Shown piece after piece: positions 55,445 to 64,000 of a DNA stretch of 64,000 nucleotides (the stretch's first letter is position 1; every line of letters starts with the position of its first letter). Source of the stretch: Micromonospora sp. WMMA1947. GTDB taxonomy: Bacteria; Actinomycetota; Actinomycetes; Mycobacteriales; Micromonosporaceae. The notes beneath the pieces were generated by a model. The model was not told the origin of the DNA. It worked only from the letters and a program-made list of their open reading frames with translations, and searched no databases. The stretch covers positions 1,426,001 through 1,490,000 of the forward strand of contig NZ_CP114909.1 in assembly GCF_027497355.1 (NCBI RefSeq), given 5' to 3'. The translations under genes were made by a program, and so were the position numbers.

Positions 55445-55750
55445 TCACTCGCCCTGGTCACCGAGCACGAGCACCCGCGCGTGGATCTGGTTGCGCTGCT
55501 GGAGCGCCGCACGCAGCGCCCGGTGCAGGCCGTCCTCCAGGTAGAGGCCGCCGTTCCACTGGACGACGTGCGGGAAGAGGTCGCCGTAGAAGGTGGAGTC
55601 CTCCGCGAGAAGCTTGTCCAGCGCAAGTTCGCGCTTGGTGGTGATGAGCTGGTCAAGCCGCAGCGGGCGCGGCGGAATCTCGGCCCACTGCTTCAGCGTG
55701 AGGTTGTGCTCCGGGTAGGGACGCCCGTCCCGGACCGCCCTGAAGATCAC
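55445..55750 (-). CDS. Small ParB/sulfiredoxin-like fold protein
   Basis: 101 residues from GTG 55750. The segment YLEDGLHRALRAALQQRNQIHARVLVLG resembles the DGxHR strand-helix of ParB-N-like domains, and LRLDQLITTKRELALDKLLAED fits the preceding helices. Such proteins often act as ATP- or CTP-binding small modules. The family name is not certain. It lies 54 bases downstream of the nitroreductase and may be the last gene of that operon. Confidence 0.65.
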   Translation of the reverse strand: MIFRAVRDGRPYPEHNLTLKQWAEIPPRPLRLDQLITTKRELALDKLLAEDSTFYGDLFPHVVQWNGGLYLEDGLHRALRAALQQRNQIHARVLVLGDQGE

Positions 55751-55803
55751 GGCGTGCTCTCCTCCCCAGGCCAGGCTGACAATGTGGATGTCAGCCTAAC
55801 CGC

Positions 55804-56406
55804 TCAGGTCCACCGTCCCCGCCGCACCACATCCTGCACCGGACGCCGCCCTCGGCGCAGCGACGGTGACCGGTGGTCGACGGCTCGATAACCGACAGTG
55901 ATGGCGCCGATCGGGTGCAGTTCCGGCGGTACCCCGAACGCCTCCCGGTACGCCCCGATGCGCTGCGGCGGGATGCCGAAGAAGCAGGCGCCCAGCCCTT
56001 CGTCGACGGCGGTGAGCAGCATCAGCAGCGCCGCGAAACCGGTGTCCACGTACCAGTAGGGCACCGGCCAGCGGTCCTCGTCGCGGTCCGCCCAGCCCTT
56101 GTCCGCCTCGGCGTAGCGGTCCAGGTAGGCGTCGCGGTTGGCGTGCGGCACCACGATCAGCGGCGCCCGGCGCATCCCGGCGAGCCAGCGCTCCCGGCCG
56201 CCGCCACCGGGAGTGGTGGCGGCCCAGAACCGTTCCCGGTCCTCGGGTTCCTCCAGCACGAGGAAGCCCCAGCCCTGGGAGAAACCGGCCGACGGGGCCC
56301 GGACGGCGTGGTCCAGCAGCCGGTCGACGACCTCCGGCGGAACCGGCCGGTCGGGGTCGTAGTTGCGCACCATCCGGCGGCGCCGGACGACCTCGGCGAA
56401 CTCCAC
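55804..56406 (-). CDS. Nitroreductase-family FMN oxidoreductase
   Basis: 200 residues from GTG 56406, two bases after the epimerase stop. The N terminus (FAEVVRRRRMVRNYDPDRPVPPEVVDRLLDHAVRAPSAGFSQGWGFLVL) and GLGACFFGIPPQRIGAYREAFGVPPELHPIGAITVGY are the FMN-binding parts of the nitroreductase fold. It would reduce nitro groups, quinones or flavins with NAD(P)H; substrate unknown. Confidence 0.9.
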   Translation of the reverse strand: MEFAEVVRRRRMVRNYDPDRPVPPEVVDRLLDHAVRAPSAGFSQGWGFLVLEEPEDRERFWAATTPGGGGRERWLAGMRRAPLIVVPHANRDAYLDRYAEADKGWADRDEDRWPVPYWYVDTGFAALLMLLTAVDEGLGACFFGIPPQRIGAYREAFGVPPELHPIGAITVGYRAVDHRSPSLRRGRRPVQDVVRRGRWT

Positions 56407-56408
56407 GC

Positions 56409-57335
56409 TCAGGCCTCCGGGCGGACGCCCCAGGCGCCCCGCCAGGTCTGCCCCGGCTCCAGCATGATCAGGTCCTTGCCGGAGCGGAACGCGTCGGGCG
56501 GGCAGGTCATCGGCTCCACCGCCACCGACCGGCGGTGCCGTTCCCCGCCGAGGGTGTCGCCGGTGAAGACCTGCCACCAGCCGAACTCGCGGTCCGCCCA
56601 GATCCGCAGGCCGGACGAGCCGTCCGGCGCGCTCAGCACCGCCGCCGAGCCGCCGTCGGCGTCCCGCTCGACGTCACCGAACGCGGTGTCGAGCACCAGG
56701 TCGCCGATCGGGCGCGGGCTGGTGAAGTCGTATTCGGAGCCGGCCACCTCGGCGGCGGCGACCGGCAGCAGGCGGCTGTCCACCAGCACCCGCCGCCGGG
56801 CCGGCAGGTGCAGCCGCAGCTCGTCCACGCCGACCTTCGGCAGTTGCAGGTAGGGGTGCACGGAGAAGCCGAACGGCGCGGGCTCGTCGGCGAGGTTCGT
56901 CGCCTCGTGCTCGGCCCGCAGGCCGTCCGGGCCGACGCTCCACCGGGCCCGCAGCCGCAGCGCCCACGGGTAGCCGGGGCTCGGCGGCAGGTCGTAGCCG
57001 ATGGTCACGCTGTCCGCGGACTGCTCGATCGGCTGCCACCGCACCCAGTTGACCAGGCCGTGCAGGGCGTTGTGCCGCTCCGGCTCGGTCAGGTCGAGCT
57101 GCAGCGACCGCTCCCCGACCGTGTAGATGCCGTCCCGGATGCGGTTCGGCCAGGGCGCCAGCACCTGGCCGGCCGAGCCGGGGCAGACCTCGTCCTCGGC
57201 GTACCCGTCGAGGTGGTCCACGCCGTCGTAGCGGTAGGCCCGCAGCCCGCCGCCCACCTCGACCACGACGGCCTCGTGGCCGTCGGCCGCGATGGTCCAC
57301 TGTGTACCGGAAGGTGGCTGCACGTCGATCCCCAT
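56409..57335 (-). CDS. Aldose 1-epimerase (mutarotase) family protein
   Basis: 308 residues from ATG 57335. Galactose-mutarotase beta-sandwich: LAPWPNRIRDGIY, RHNALHGLVNWVRW (catalytic His) and APFGFSVHPYLQL (second His) are intact. It interconverts alpha and beta anomers of a sugar; the exact sugar is unknown. It starts 16 bases after the MFS stop and belongs to the pdxH-MFS-epimerase-nitroreductase unit. Confidence 0.92.
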   Translation of the reverse strand: MGIDVQPPSGTQWTIAADGHEAVVVEVGGGLRAYRYDGVDHLDGYAEDEVCPGSAGQVLAPWPNRIRDGIYTVGERSLQLDLTEPERHNALHGLVNWVRWQPIEQSADSVTIGYDLPPSPGYPWALRLRARWSVGPDGLRAEHEATNLADEPAPFGFSVHPYLQLPKVGVDELRLHLPARRRVLVDSRLLPVAAAEVAGSEYDFTSPRPIGDLVLDTAFGDVERDADGGSAAVLSAPDGSSGLRIWADREFGWWQVFTGDTLGGERHRRSVAVEPMTCPPDAFRSGKDLIMLEPGQTWRGAWGVRPEA

Positions 57336-57351
57336 GTCGGCGACCCTACCG

Positions 57352-58644
57352 TCAGCGGTCCTCCTCGGCGGGGGTGGTCGAGCGATAGCGCAGCAGCGCC
57401 GGGAACGCCACCACCAGCGCCACCGCGAGGACGGCGGCGGCCAGGCCGCCGCCGACCATGGCGAATCCGGTGCCAAAACCGGCAGCCATCGCACCGGCCC
57501 GCAGGTCGCCCAGGCGCGGGCCGCCGGCCACCACCACCGTGTTCACGCCCTGGAGACGGCCGCGCATCCGGTCCGGCGCGTAGACGAGCAGCATCGACTG
57601 GCGCAGCGTGGCGCTGACCAGGTCGGCGGCACCGGCGACGCCCAGCAGCACCACGGCGACCCACAGCTGACCGGCCAGCCCGGCGAGCGCGATCGCCACA
57701 CCCCAGCCGACCACCGCCACGGTGAGCGCGAGGCCCTGGCGGCGGACCCGGCCGATCCATCCCGAGGTCAGGCCGCCCAGCATCGCGCCGATGGCGATGG
57801 AGCTGTAGAGCCAGCCGACCGCCGAGGCGCCGCCGAAGCGTTCCTGCGCCAGCTCCGGGAACAGCGCCCGCGGCATGGCCAGGATCATCGCGATCAGGTC
57901 GATGGCGAAGGAGAGCAGCAGCACCCGCGTGGTGGCCAGGTAGCGGAAGCCGTCGACGATGCTGGCGAACCCGGCCTTGCGGACGCCGCCGTCCGGGTCC
58001 GGCGTGGGCGGCATCGCGGGCAGCCGCAGCGTGGCCCAGAGCGCCGCCGTGTACAGCAGCGCGTCCGCCGCGTACGCGATGGGCAGCGCCACCTCGACCT
58101 GCCAGGCGGCGAAGATCAGGCCGGCGGCGAGCGGGCCGAAGACGGCGGCGGCGGTGAACGTGGTGAAGTTCAGCGTGGTGGCCGCCGGAACCAGCTCGGC
58201 CGGCACGAGCCGGGGCAGGATCGCGCTGCGGGCCGGCGAGGTGATCGCGAAGGCCGTGGACTGGAGGGCGACCAGCAGCAGGAGCAGCAACGGGCTGCGC
58301 ACACCGGCCAGCGACTGCACCAGCAGCCCGAGCGTGGAGGCCCAGAGCACGCAGCCGCCGACGAGGAGCACGCGGCGGCGGTCCCGGGCGTCTGCGACCG
58401 CGCCGCCCCAGAGCCCGAAGACCAGCAGCGGCACGAAGCCGGCGATGCCCAGCAGGCCCACCCAGAGCGAGCCGCCGGTCAGGTCGAACATCTCCACCGG
58501 CACCGCCACGGCGGTGAACTGGAAGCCGAACATGGCGATCGCGTTGCCGGTCCACACCCGCCGGTACGCGGGCACCCGCAACGGACGCAGGTCGATCGCC
58601 CAGCGGCGCGCTCCCCGCCGCCGTGGTGTTGTGACATCGGTCAC
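57352..58644 (-). CDS. MFS transporter
   Basis: 430 residues from GTG 58644, which overlaps the pdxH stop by four bases. Twelve predicted helices; the cytoplasmic loop after helix 2 is GGAVADARDRRRVLL, a form of the MFS A-motif. The fold resembles the enterobactin-exporter-like group of drug or metabolite exporters. The substrate is unknown. Cotranscription with pdxH and an aldose epimerase gives no clear clue. Confidence 0.9.
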   Translation of the reverse strand: MTDVTTPRRRGARRWAIDLRPLRVPAYRRVWTGNAIAMFGFQFTAVAVPVEMFDLTGGSLWVGLLGIAGFVPLLVFGLWGGAVADARDRRRVLLVGGCVLWASTLGLLVQSLAGVRSPLLLLLLVALQSTAFAITSPARSAILPRLVPAELVPAATTLNFTTFTAAAVFGPLAAGLIFAAWQVEVALPIAYAADALLYTAALWATLRLPAMPPTPDPDGGVRKAGFASIVDGFRYLATTRVLLLSFAIDLIAMILAMPRALFPELAQERFGGASAVGWLYSSIAIGAMLGGLTSGWIGRVRRQGLALTVAVVGWGVAIALAGLAGQLWVAVVLLGVAGAADLVSATLRQSMLLVYAPDRMRGRLQGVNTVVVAGGPRLGDLRAGAMAAGFGTGFAMVGGGLAAAVLAVALVVAFPALLRYRSTTPAEEDR

Positions 58645-59300
58645 GGCGCGAGCCGCTCGACGACGAATACCCCGTTCCCGGTACGCCGGAAGCGCAGCCG
58701 GTCGTGCAGCCGGCTGGCCCGGCCCTGCCAGAACTCGACGGTCTCCGGCCGGACCCGGAAACCGCCCCAGTGCGGCGGCGCGGGAATCGGGTCCACGGCG
58801 GCGAACCGCTCGGCCGCCGCCCGGTACGCCTCGTCGATCGCGGCCCGGTCCGGCACCACGGTCGACTGGGCGCTGGCCCAGGCGCCCAGCTGCGAGCCGC
58901 GCGGCCGGCTTGCGAAGTACGCCTGCGTCTCGGCCCGGTCCACCTGCTCGACCCGGCCGGTCACTGTCACCTGCCGCTGCATCCGGAACCAGGGGAACAC
59001 CAGGCTGGCCCACGGGTTCCCGGTCACCTCGGCGCCCTTGCGCGAGCCGTGGTTGGTGTAGAAGACGAAGCCCTCCGGGTCGTACCCCTTGAGCAGCACG
59101 GTGCGCCCGCTGGGCCGGCCCTGCGCGTCGGCGGTGCCGAGCACCATCGCGTTCGGCTCCGGCAGCGGATGGGCCACCGCGTCGGCGAACCAGCCGGCGA
59201 ACTGGGTGTGCCAGTCCGGCGCCAGGTCGGTCTCGGTCAGGCCCAGGTCGGCGGCGTACTCGTTACGCATACCGGCCGGGGCGGGTGTGTCGCCTGTCAC
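58641..59300 (-). CDS. pdxH: Pyridoxamine 5'-phosphate oxidase
   Basis: 219 residues from GTG 59300 (GAGAGGGAC site); an ATG at 59270 lacks a ribosome site. The FMN-binding split barrel carries GRPSGRTVLLKGYDPEGFVFYTNHGSRKGAE, FPWFRMQRQVTVTGRVEQV, the segment YFASRPRGSQLGAWASAQS and the C-terminal WGGFRVRPETVEFWQGRASRLHDRLRF. It oxidises PNP or PMP to pyridoxal 5'-phosphate, the last step of vitamin B6 salvage. Confidence 0.95.
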   Translation of the reverse strand: MTGDTPAPAGMRNEYAADLGLTETDLAPDWHTQFAGWFADAVAHPLPEPNAMVLGTADAQGRPSGRTVLLKGYDPEGFVFYTNHGSRKGAEVTGNPWASLVFPWFRMQRQVTVTGRVEQVDRAETQAYFASRPRGSQLGAWASAQSTVVPDRAAIDEAYRAAAERFAAVDPIPAPPHWGGFRVRPETVEFWQGRASRLHDRLRFRRTGNGVFVVERLAP

Positions 59301-59542
59301 TGTGGCAGTCCCTCTCCCGGGCGTACCGGCGTCCCCCGACGCTGGCCAGGCCCCGGTACCCAGTCTTCTCCTTCCCGAACGGACGTCCAGCGGCGGGGAT
59401 GTCGCGTGGCGCACAGTGGCTGTGGGTCGCGCAGCTGGTTACCCACCGGGCAAGATGTTCCGAACCACACCCTGAAGGGTCGCCTGAGCTGCGGGGCTCG
59501 ATCAGCCCGCCCGGGCGCGCCGAGCCGAAGCCAGGAGACGAC

Positions 59543-60649
59543 ATGTCCGATTTCAAACCGGGCCTGGAGGGCGTCGTAGCCTTCGAGACCGAGATCGCCG
59601 AACCCGACCGCGCGGGGGGATCACTGCGCTACCGGGGCGTGGACATCGAGGACCTGATCGGCCAGGTCTCGTTCGGCAACGTCTGGGCGCTGCTGGTGGA
59701 CGGCCGCTTCGGCCCCGGCCTGCCGCCGGCCGAGCCGTTCCCGGTGCCGGTGCACTCCGGTGACATCCGCGTCGACGTGCAGTCCGCGGTCGCCATGCTC
59801 GCGCCGTACTGGGGGCTCAACCAGCTTCTCGACATCTCCGACGAGCAGGCCCGCGAGGACCTGGCCCGGGTGTCGGTCACCGCGCTGTCCTTCGTCGCCC
59901 AGTCGGCGCGCGGCCTGGGCCTGCCGGCCGTCCCGCAGAAGGAGATCGACAAGGCGGAGACCATCGTCGAGCGGTTCATGAAGCGCTGGCGGGGTGAGCC
60001 CGACCCGCGGCACGTCAAGGCCGTCGACGCGTACTTCATCTCGGCCGCCGAGCACGGCCTGAACGCCTCCACCTTCACCGCCCGGATCGTCGCCTCCACC
60101 GGCGCGGACGCCGCGGCCTGCATCTCCTCCGGCATCGGCGCGCTCTCCGGCCCGCTGCACGGCGGCGCCCCGTCCCGGGTGCTCAGCATGCTGGAGGCGG
60201 TCGAGCGCAGCGGCGACGCCGACGGGTACGTCAAGGGCGTGCTCGACCGGGGCGAGCGCCTGATGGGCTTCGGCCACCGGGTCTACCGGGCCGAGGACCC
60301 GCGCGCCCGCGTGCTGCGGCGTACCGCCAAGGAGCTGGGCGCGCCCCGCTTCGAGGTCGCCGAGGCGCTGGAGAAGGCCGCGCTGGCCGAACTGCAGGCC
60401 CGCCGCCCGGACCGCGTTCTCGCCACGAACGTCGAGTTCTGGTCGGCGGTGGTGCTGGACTTCGCCGAGGTGCCGGCGCACATGTTCACCTCGATGTTCA
60501 CCTGCGCCCGGATGGGTGGCTGGTCGGCGCACATCCTGGAGCAGAAGAAGCTCCAGCGGCTGGTCCGGCCGTCGGCCACGTACGTGGGCCACGGCTCGCG
60601 CAAGCCGCAGCAGGTCGAGGGCTGGGACGCCATCCCGCACGGCGTCTGA
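59543..60649 (+). CDS. Citrate synthase (small actinobacterial type)
   Basis: 368 residues from ATG 59543 (AGGAGA site). Catalytic residues are His in ALSGPLHGGAPS and GFGHRVYR and Asp in FWSAVVLDFAEVPAHM. Length fits the second, shorter citrate synthase of actinobacteria (CitA type). It condenses oxaloacetate with acetyl-CoA. Divergent from pdxH; ends at a bidirectional terminator. Confidence 0.94.
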   Translation: MSDFKPGLEGVVAFETEIAEPDRAGGSLRYRGVDIEDLIGQVSFGNVWALLVDGRFGPGLPPAEPFPVPVHSGDIRVDVQSAVAMLAPYWGLNQLLDISDEQAREDLARVSVTALSFVAQSARGLGLPAVPQKEIDKAETIVERFMKRWRGEPDPRHVKAVDAYFISAAEHGLNASTFTARIVASTGADAAACISSGIGALSGPLHGGAPSRVLSMLEAVERSGDADGYVKGVLDRGERLMGFGHRVYRAEDPRARVLRRTAKELGAPRFEVAEALEKAALAELQARRPDRVLATNVEFWSAVVLDFAEVPAHMFTSMFTCARMGGWSAHILEQKKLQRLVRPSATYVGHGSRKPQQVEGWDAIPHGV

Positions 60650-62473
<1,824 letters not shown>

Positions 62474-62479
62474 TCACTT

Positions 62480-62533
62480 GGTAACGGTGCGTGGCCGTCG
62501 GGGCTCCGGCGGCCACCCACCGTGATCGTTACC
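62480..62533. terminator. Large hairpin after serC, probable terminator
   Basis: A multi-part palindrome: GGTAAC/GTTACC outside, CGGTG/CACCG next, and GTGGCCG/CGGCCAC inside. No T tail, so it may be a bidirectional factor-independent stop or a repeat. Confidence 0.65.
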
Positions 62534-62664
62534 GCAGCTCAGTCACGACATGCCGGGGTGTCGCAGTCCCCATCGGCGGGTAGATGAGCGTACGGTGGTG
62601 CGAGACGCCCGGGTGGCCGGCTCCCGTGGCGTGACGGCCAGCGAAGCGGGACGGAGGCAAGCCC

Positions 62665-63753
62665 ATGCGCCCAGTACGCTTCGTCGCCCTCTCCGAGGAC
62701 GGCCAGGCCCTGGTGCTCGCCGACGAGGTGGGGCGCCTGCTGGCGCTGCCCATCGACGAGCGGATCGCGTCGGCGCTGCACGCCGAGCCGGGCGCCCCGC
62801 CGCTCGCGGTGGTGCCGAGCGCCACCGACCCGACGCCGTCGCTGTCCCCACGGGACATCCAGGCCCGGATCCGATCCGGCGAGTCCGCGGAGGACGTCGC
62901 CCGCATCGCCGGCGTGCCGGTCGACCGGGTGCTGCGCTACGCCGGCCCGGTGCTCCAGGAGCGGGCCATGCTCGCCCAGCACGCCCGCCGCACCCGGCTC
63001 AAGGGCGCGGAGAAGCCGACCCCGCTGGCCGAGGTCGTGAACGGCCGGCTGGCCCAGCACGGCATCGACACCGAGAAGATCTCGTGGGACGCCTACCGCC
63101 GCGACGACGGCACCTGGCGGATCATCGCGACCTGGCCGTCCGGCAAGGCCACCGCGCAGGCCGTGTGGGACCTCGACAAGACCCGGCAGCACGTCGCCCC
63201 GCACGACGACATGGCGCAATACCTGTGCGCCGAGCGGCCCACGCCGATCCTCGGCCAGGAGCCGGCGCCGGAGCGGGGCGGTCACGCGCTGCCCGGTCCG
63301 TCGCGTGGCGAGCCGAGCCGGGGTGGGCACGGCCTGCCGGCCGCCTCCGACCACGCCCGTCCGGGGCGTGACCCGATCCGCGCCGGCCGGGACGCGCTGC
63401 TCGCCTCGCTGGACCGGCCGCTCGGCGGCACGTCCGGGCGTGGTCTCGACACCCGCTCCCCGGCCGCGCTGGCCGGGTCGGATGCGCCTCGTCAGCGGGC
63501 CGTCGCCGGTGGTGCCGCCGCGCTGCTCGGTGGTGGGCAGGGTTCGGCCTTCGACGACGACTCGGACGCGCCGAAGGAGATCCCGGCCGTACCCTCGCTT
63601 GCCGTGCTGCGGCCCCGCCGCACCGGCCCGGCGGCGGCGACCGGCGGTGCGGCCGCCGAGTCCACCGACGCCGCCGGCAAGCCGCGCAAGCGGCTGCCGA
63701 GCTGGGACGACGTGCTGTTCGGCACCGGCCCGGCGGCCCGCGAATCCTCCTGA
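62665..63753 (+). CDS. sepH: Septation protein SepH
   Basis: 362 residues. The N-terminal half is the DUF3071 region with its helix-turn-helix-like segment (SPRDIQARIRSGESAEDVARIAGVPVDRVLRYAGPVLQERAMLAQHARRTRL). A disordered Gly/Pro/Arg-rich middle is followed by the conserved C-terminal motif KRLPSWDDVLFGTGP. In Streptomyces SepH binds FtsZ and helps Z-ring assembly at division. It is monocistronic, with a nested palindrome after the stop codon. Confidence 0.93.
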   Translation: MRPVRFVALSEDGQALVLADEVGRLLALPIDERIASALHAEPGAPPLAVVPSATDPTPSLSPRDIQARIRSGESAEDVARIAGVPVDRVLRYAGPVLQERAMLAQHARRTRLKGAEKPTPLAEVVNGRLAQHGIDTEKISWDAYRRDDGTWRIIATWPSGKATAQAVWDLDKTRQHVAPHDDMAQYLCAERPTPILGQEPAPERGGHALPGPSRGEPSRGGHGLPAASDHARPGRDPIRAGRDALLASLDRPLGGTSGRGLDTRSPAALAGSDAPRQRAVAGGAAALLGGGQGSAFDDDSDAPKEIPAVPSLAVLRPRRTGPAAATGGAAAESTDAAGKPRKRLPSWDDVLFGTGPAARESS

Positions 63754-63760
63754 TCGCAAG

Positions 63761-63814
63761 CTCCACCCTGGCCCGTTGAGAGGGCACTCGAAGTGCCGGC
63801 GTGCCAGGGTGGAG
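63761..63814 (+). promoter_or_regulatory. Nested palindrome masking the next ribosome site
   Basis: Perfect 12-base arms CTCCACCCTGGC (63761-63772) and GCCAGGGTGGAG (63803-63814) enclose an inner GGCACT/AGTGCC hairpin (63783-63788 and 63792-63797). The right arm contains GGAG directly before the aldo/keto reductase ATG at 63817, so RNA folding would hide its ribosome site. It starts seven bases after the sepH stop and could also end that transcript. Confidence 0.85.
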
Positions 63815-63816
63815 TC

Positions 63817-64000
63817 ATGGAGTACACGAACCTGGGACGCACCGGTCTGTCCGTGAGCCGACTCTGCCTCGGCACGATGAACTTCGGTCCGCAGACCGAC
63901 GAGCCGGACAGCTTCGCCATCATGGACCGGGCGCTCGAACACGGGATCAACTTCTTCGACACCGCGAACGTCTACGGCTGGAAGCTCGGTGAGGGCGTCA
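63817..64000 (+). CDS. Aldo/keto reductase, N-terminal part (runs off window)
   Basis: The first 61 codons are present: MEYTNLGRTGLSVSRLCLGTMNFG, then ALEHGINFFDTANVYGWKLGEG. This is the beta-barrel start of the aldo/keto reductase family with the catalytic Asp (FFDTANVYG) and the Tyr of that motif in place. NADPH-dependent reduction of carbonyls is expected. Truncated by the window edge. Confidence 0.9.
   Translation, partial: MEYTNLGRTGLSVSRLCLGTMNFGPQTDEPDSFAIMDRALEHGINFFDTANVYGWKLGEGV

Overview
The window comes from a high-GC actinomycete, most likely Micromonosporaceae (Micromonospora-like). Reasons: very high GC throughout, frequent GTG/TTG starts, several leaderless promoters, an ESX-type (type VII) secretion locus with mycosin, a SepH septation protein, an actinobacterial SerC, a c-di-AMP riboswitch in front of a cell-wall protein, and several kinds of intergenic palindromic repeat. 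The genus is an inference, because there is no rRNA or other marker.

Layout. 1-1.3 kb: ECF sigma factor with a C-terminal repeat domain, after the last codons of a probable partner gene. 1.3-3.5 kb (minus): a polymorphic-toxin operon (YbaB-like, WXG100-like, CpnT-like delivery domain, EndoU nuclease, putative immunity). 3.7-9.6 kb: CsbD protein, then a copper module (copA, His-rich exported protein, copZ, divergent csoR with two operators), SHOCT protein and YibE/F. 9.7-12.1 kb: c-di-AMP riboswitch with its secreted coiled-coil wall protein, beta-carbonic anhydrase, HTH regulator. 12.2-26.2 kb: complete ESX-like type VII locus (mycP, two WXG100 substrates, small membrane and accessory proteins, YbaB, eccC, eccD, eccE, eccB, two further substrate-like proteins). 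26.3-32.9 kb: small secreted, membrane and stress proteins, AI-2E-type transporter, hydrolase, MerR-thioredoxin pair. 32.9-36.6 kb: GH65 phosphorylase with a beta-phosphoglucomutase-like HAD enzyme, and a thioesterase. 36.6-41.9 kb: Fic protein behind two matching palindromes, small unknowns, sulfotransferase, uridine-kinase-like enzyme, NTF2-like protein, aminoglycoside-phosphotransferase-like kinase. 41.9-43.3 kb: sugar-type ABC ATPase. 43.4-49.1 kb (minus): a teichoic-acid-like wall polymer operon (glycosyltransferase/CDP-glycerol transferase fusion, CDP-alcohol phosphatidyltransferase, ABC exporter). 49.2-50.6 kb: L-serine dehydratase. 50.6-53.1 kb: a repeat hot spot (palindromes, 7-bp tandem repeat, IS110-type element, G-quadruplex motif). 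53.1-64 kb: PspC, DUF4230, acyl-CoA dehydrogenase, ParB-like protein, a pdxH-MFS-epimerase-nitroreductase operon, citrate synthase, serC, sepH and the start of an aldo/keto reductase.

Functional links. The type VII machine (12-26 kb) could export the WXG proteins beside it and also the EndoU toxin operon at 1.3-3.5 kb, whose WXG-like protein carries a C-terminal YxxxE signal. In the copper module CsoR would control export (CopA) and chaperoning (CopZ). The GH65 and HAD enzymes form a disaccharide phosphorolysis pair.

Most interesting: (1) a toxin operon in which delivery domain and EndoU nuclease lie in one reading frame split by a single TGA; (2) the palindrome/tandem-repeat/IS110 cluster, where the element ends against an intact palindrome and may carry a bridge RNA; (3) paired 19-bp palindromes in front of a Fic-wHTH gene; (4) a nested palindrome that would mask the ribosome site of the aldo/keto reductase.
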